From assembly GCA_964545715.1 (NCBI GenBank), contig CAZJHX010000021.1:23022-87021 (forward strand): a stretch of DNA of 64,000 bases, given 5' to 3'. Positions within the stretch are counted from its first letter, which is position 1. Each line of letters starts with the position of its first letter. The position numbers were made by a program, and so were the translations under genes. Below the pieces are notes generated by a model. It did not search any database. It was not told where the DNA came from and worked only from the letters and a program-made list of their open reading frames with translations. The DNA is from CAZJHX01 sp964545715 (lineage in GTDB: Bacteria > Myxococcota_A > UBA9042 > GCA-2863065). Positions 61,430 to 64,000 of this stretch are shown one piece after another.

Positions 61430-63868
61430 ATGCGTAAACCAACGACTGTGCTGATGTTAACTGGGCTCCTTGCTCTCGGAACCGGCCTTGCTGCGTGTGG
61501 CAGCAGTGGTGGCGGCGGGGGCAGCAAAGGCGGCGACGATACCGGGGACGACACGTCCGCAACCACCGATACCGGCGATACCACCGACACGACGGGGGGT
61601 GAGACCACCGACACCACCGACACCACCGACGACACGACCGATACGGGTGACACGTGCGTGCCCTTCTGCCAGCCTGGCTGGGAGTGTGGTCCCGACGGCT
61701 GCAGCGGCACCTGCGGTGCCGGTTGCGCGGCAGGTGACGAGTGCAACAACGCCACTCACGTGTGCCAGGAGAAAGAGGTCCCGGTGGACCTGCCCAAGTA
61801 TGGCGCAGCTTGTGGTCGCAAGGGCGACTGCCAGCCGTTCGTCAACACGCCTGACGGCTTCCAGGACAACCCCAACTGGCCCGCCTGCATGAACGCGCAG
61901 TGCGCTTCCGGCCAGTGCTTCGAGCCGTCGTGCACGAAGTCCTGCACCATCACCAAGGACCAGGTTGACCACTCCGGCACCGCCGGCCCCGACGGCATCG
62001 ACGATCCCGACGCGGCCTTCGATGACTGCGCCGGCGCCGTGGACGGCCCGATGGGCGCCAACTACAAGTGCGTTGCCTTTGCTCCCCCGGACCAGGGGCA
62101 GCCGGTCAACTTCTGCTCGCCGGGCACCACGTTTGCCCCGTGCGTCTCCAACACGGACTGTCCGGCCGCTGAGACCTGTCAGCTGCTGTATGTCCTGGGT
62201 GAGTACAGCACCCGCTGCGCGGCGGCTCCGAAGGCGCCCGCCAAGATCGGCGAGTTCTGCAACCGCAACCCGGAAGAGGGTGACGTCAAGTACTGCGAGA
62301 CGACGCTTTGCTTCGGCCCCGGCTGCCTGGGCTTCTGCGGCGACGACAACGACTGCCTGACCGACACCTGCTCGGGTGGCAAGTGCGCCAAGGGCGGGGG
62401 CGACTGCGCCAACGACGCCGAGTGCAGCGCCATGTACTGCTACAAGCAGTTCGAGATCTTCGGCACGTCCAACCCCGACATCAAGATGGACATCTGCTGG
62501 GGCAACCAGTGCTCGGGCAACACCGACTGCGCGGGCGACGACTACTTCTGCCGCATCAACTTCAACGGCGAGTTCAACGAGAACGCCGACTGGGAGCACC
62601 TGTGTGCTGCCGCCGCGCCCAACGCCGCCAAGCTCGGCGAGGAGTGCGAGGATGACGCGACGGACAACATTCCCAAGCCGCCTTGCGCTGGTCCGTGCCT
62701 GAACAACGGCACCTGCTCGGCCATCTGCGACTCCACCGCCGACTGTGCGGGCGGAGGCACCGGCATGCTCTGCAGCGCCAACGCCAGCGGCGTCGACTTC
62801 AACAACGACGAGATCGACGACAAGTACATCCCGCTCGGCCTCTGCGTCGACTACCCGGGTACCCAGAGCGACTGCTCGGCAGACGGCGACTGCGCCGGCT
62901 CGCCCACCCCCGAGGCCTGCGACTTCTACAGCTACTTCCAGGCTGACGGCGCGCTTGACGCCAAGGGCATCTGCGCCGAGACCGAGCCCGGCGAGGGCGA
63001 CGTGGGCGACGCCTGCGGCGGCAACTCCGGCGTCAACTGCAAGTCCGGCTTCTGCCTGGGCAGCCAGGGCGACCAGCCCGGCTTCTGCACCGCCCTGTGC
63101 GGCAGCAAGTCCGACTGCCCGGCCGGTCCGCAGACCCTGGGTCAGTTCGGTGGCACGTACAACATGTTCTGCTTCGGCTACCTCTACAGCTTCGGCTTCG
63201 ACGTCGACAGCAACGAGGACACCGTCTACGTCCCGCTGTGTCGTCCGGCCTCCGCCGAGACGAGCCCGCTGACGGACTGCTCCGCGGACTTCAAGTGCGG
63301 CGCCAACGAGGCCTGCCAGGCCATCGGCGTCGCAGCCGGTGCCACCGGCCCGGCCAAGGCTGAGTTCCTCTGCCTCGGCGCCGGCATCCCCGACGCCCAG
63401 GGCGCCTTCCAGCCGTCCACGGCGAAGATGGGCGACTCCTGTGACATCACCTTCGAGTCCAACTCCCCCGGCGACTTCTGCGAGACGAACTACTGTCTCC
63501 CCGACGCCGGCGACGACAAGGGCTACTGCGGCGGTCTCTGCAAAGAGGACTCCGACTGCACCGGCGCCGGCCTGGTGTGCGATGACTTCATCCTCATCGA
63601 CCGCATCGGCACCGACAACGATGTCGCCACCAAGGTCTGCCGCAAGGAGGCCAGCTGCATCCCGTGCCAGGTCGACACCGACTGCACCGGCACCAACGTT
63701 TGCGTGAACGTCGGCTCCGTCGGCCTCCTTGCCGACCGCCGCTGCGCCCCGGCCTGCACGGTCGACGCCGACTGCAACGGCACCGACGGCGGCTCCACCT
63801 GCACCGAGTCGATCGACGGCGAGGGCAAGCCGGAGGCCAAGTTCTCCTGCGAGCCGACCTGCAACTAG
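61430..63868 (+). CDS. Abundant Cys-rich lipoprotein
   Basis: An 812-residue lipoprotein from the ATG at 61430 (CGGAGGAT at 61412). The signal MLTGLLALGTGLAAC gives a lipobox Cys near 23, then a Ser/Gly stretch and a Thr/Asp linker of about 40 residues. About 60 Cys follow in irregular units such as CVPFCQPGWECGPDGCSGTC and DCTGTNVC, plus Asp/Asn-rich stretches. The strong promoter upstream suggests a major surface protein. No catalytic motif is visible; function unknown. Confidence 0.8.
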   Translation: MRKPTTVLMLTGLLALGTGLAACGSSGGGGGSKGGDDTGDDTSATTDTGDTTDTTGGETTDTTDTTDDTTDTGDTCVPFCQPGWECGPDGCSGTCGAGCAAGDECNNATHVCQEKEVPVDLPKYGAACGRKGDCQPFVNTPDGFQDNPNWPACMNAQCASGQCFEPSCTKSCTITKDQVDHSGTAGPDGIDDPDAAFDDCAGAVDGPMGANYKCVAFAPPDQGQPVNFCSPGTTFAPCVSNTDCPAAETCQLLYVLGEYSTRCAAAPKAPAKIGEFCNRNPEEGDVKYCETTLCFGPGCLGFCGDDNDCLTDTCSGGKCAKGGGDCANDAECSAMYCYKQFEIFGTSNPDIKMDICWGNQCSGNTDCAGDDYFCRINFNGEFNENADWEHLCAAAAPNAAKLGEECEDDATDNIPKPPCAGPCLNNGTCSAICDSTADCAGGGTGMLCSANASGVDFNNDEIDDKYIPLGLCVDYPGTQSDCSADGDCAGSPTPEACDFYSYFQADGALDAKGICAETEPGEGDVGDACGGNSGVNCKSGFCLGSQGDQPGFCTALCGSKSDCPAGPQTLGQFGGTYNMFCFGYLYSFGFDVDSNEDTVYVPLCRPASAETSPLTDCSADFKCGANEACQAIGVAAGATGPAKAEFLCLGAGIPDAQGAFQPSTAKMGDSCDITFESNSPGDFCETNYCLPDAGDDKGYCGGLCKEDSDCTGAGLVCDDFILIDRIGTDNDVATKVCRKEASCIPCQVDTDCTGTNVCVNVGSVGLLADRRCAPACTVDADCNGTDGGSTCTESIDGEGKPEAKFSCEPTCN

Positions 63869-63877
63869 TCTTCTGAC

Positions 63878-63909
63878 GTACCACCGGCGGCACCCGCCGC
63901 CGGTGGTAC
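63878..63909 (+). terminator. Strong hairpin after the lipoprotein gene
   Basis: A perfect 14-base stem (GTACCACCGGCGGC and its complement) with a 4-base loop lies 9 bases after the stop. There is no T-run. It is a strong stem that should act as a terminator or 3' stabiliser. Confidence 0.7.
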
Positions 63910-64000
63910 CTCACCCCTCCCCCGCCAGATTAACTCCCCCCCCCCCCAACGGGGCGCCGGGCCCCCGCGGCCCCTCCCCGGACCGTGCCCAAGACCCCCG
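63910..64000. other. Non-coding GC-rich end with 12-C run
   Basis: No ORF or known element. Cytosines run from 63936 to 63947. The sequence composition becomes extreme toward the window end, which may be genuine spacer or a low-quality contig end. Confidence 0.6.

Overview
The window is GC-rich DNA of a bacterium that looks like Myxococcota/Bradymonadota (former Deltaproteobacteria). The support is a large AgmX-type protein (zinc ribbon, GYF-like domain, Ala/Glu repeats, TonB-like C-terminus), MopE-like C-D-x-x-D-N-D-C repeats, delta-60 repeats, many Cys-rich lipoproteins with Asp/Pro/Thr linkers, and no phage, IS or CRISPR signal. It opens inside a gene. No rRNA or tRNA gene was recognised.

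Region 1 (1-22.3 kb) is the remarkable part. A four-gene plus-strand operon (10101-11576) encodes a Tat-signal protein, an HxsD-like protein, a second shorter HxsD-like protein, and a 93-residue peptide ending in 15 His-Xaa-Ser triplets (13 of them His-Gly-Ser) and a terminal Trp. Around it lie nine radical SAM (rSAM) genes carrying ten rSAM domains. One is HxsB-like. Its TTGA-coupled partner carries two rSAM domains in one chain, B12-type then CNNxCxFC-type. Another fuses an rSAM domain to a SAM methyltransferase. I read this as a greatly expanded His-Xaa-Ser (Hxs) peptide-modification locus. Interspersed are a GT39-like membrane protein, a secreted protein coupled to an rSAM gene, a small membrane protein, a carboxypeptidase-regulatory-like lipoprotein and an FG-GAP/VCBS lipoprotein.

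Region 2 (22.4-46.5 kb) is mostly cell-surface genes: Cys-rich lipoproteins (one with a TULIP-like C-terminus), a spore-photoproduct-lyase-like rSAM protein, a ferritin-like diiron lipoprotein, a small beta-barrel, a fibrinogen-like-domain protein, a cupin, a delta-60-repeat lipoprotein and a FadL-type porin. The housekeeping pair gltB-gltD sits among them.

Region 3 (46.4-64 kb) is more housekeeping: mazG, a CBM9/DOMON-like lipoprotein, a DnaC-like helicase loader with a small partner, gyrB, a LysM lipoprotein, a signal-peptidase-I-like protein that lacks both catalytic residues, a CPBP protease, a histone-H1/phasin-like protein, the AgmX-like protein, and a lipoprotein behind a near-consensus sigma-70 promoter. 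The last 90 bases are GC-rich non-coding sequence with a 12-C run.
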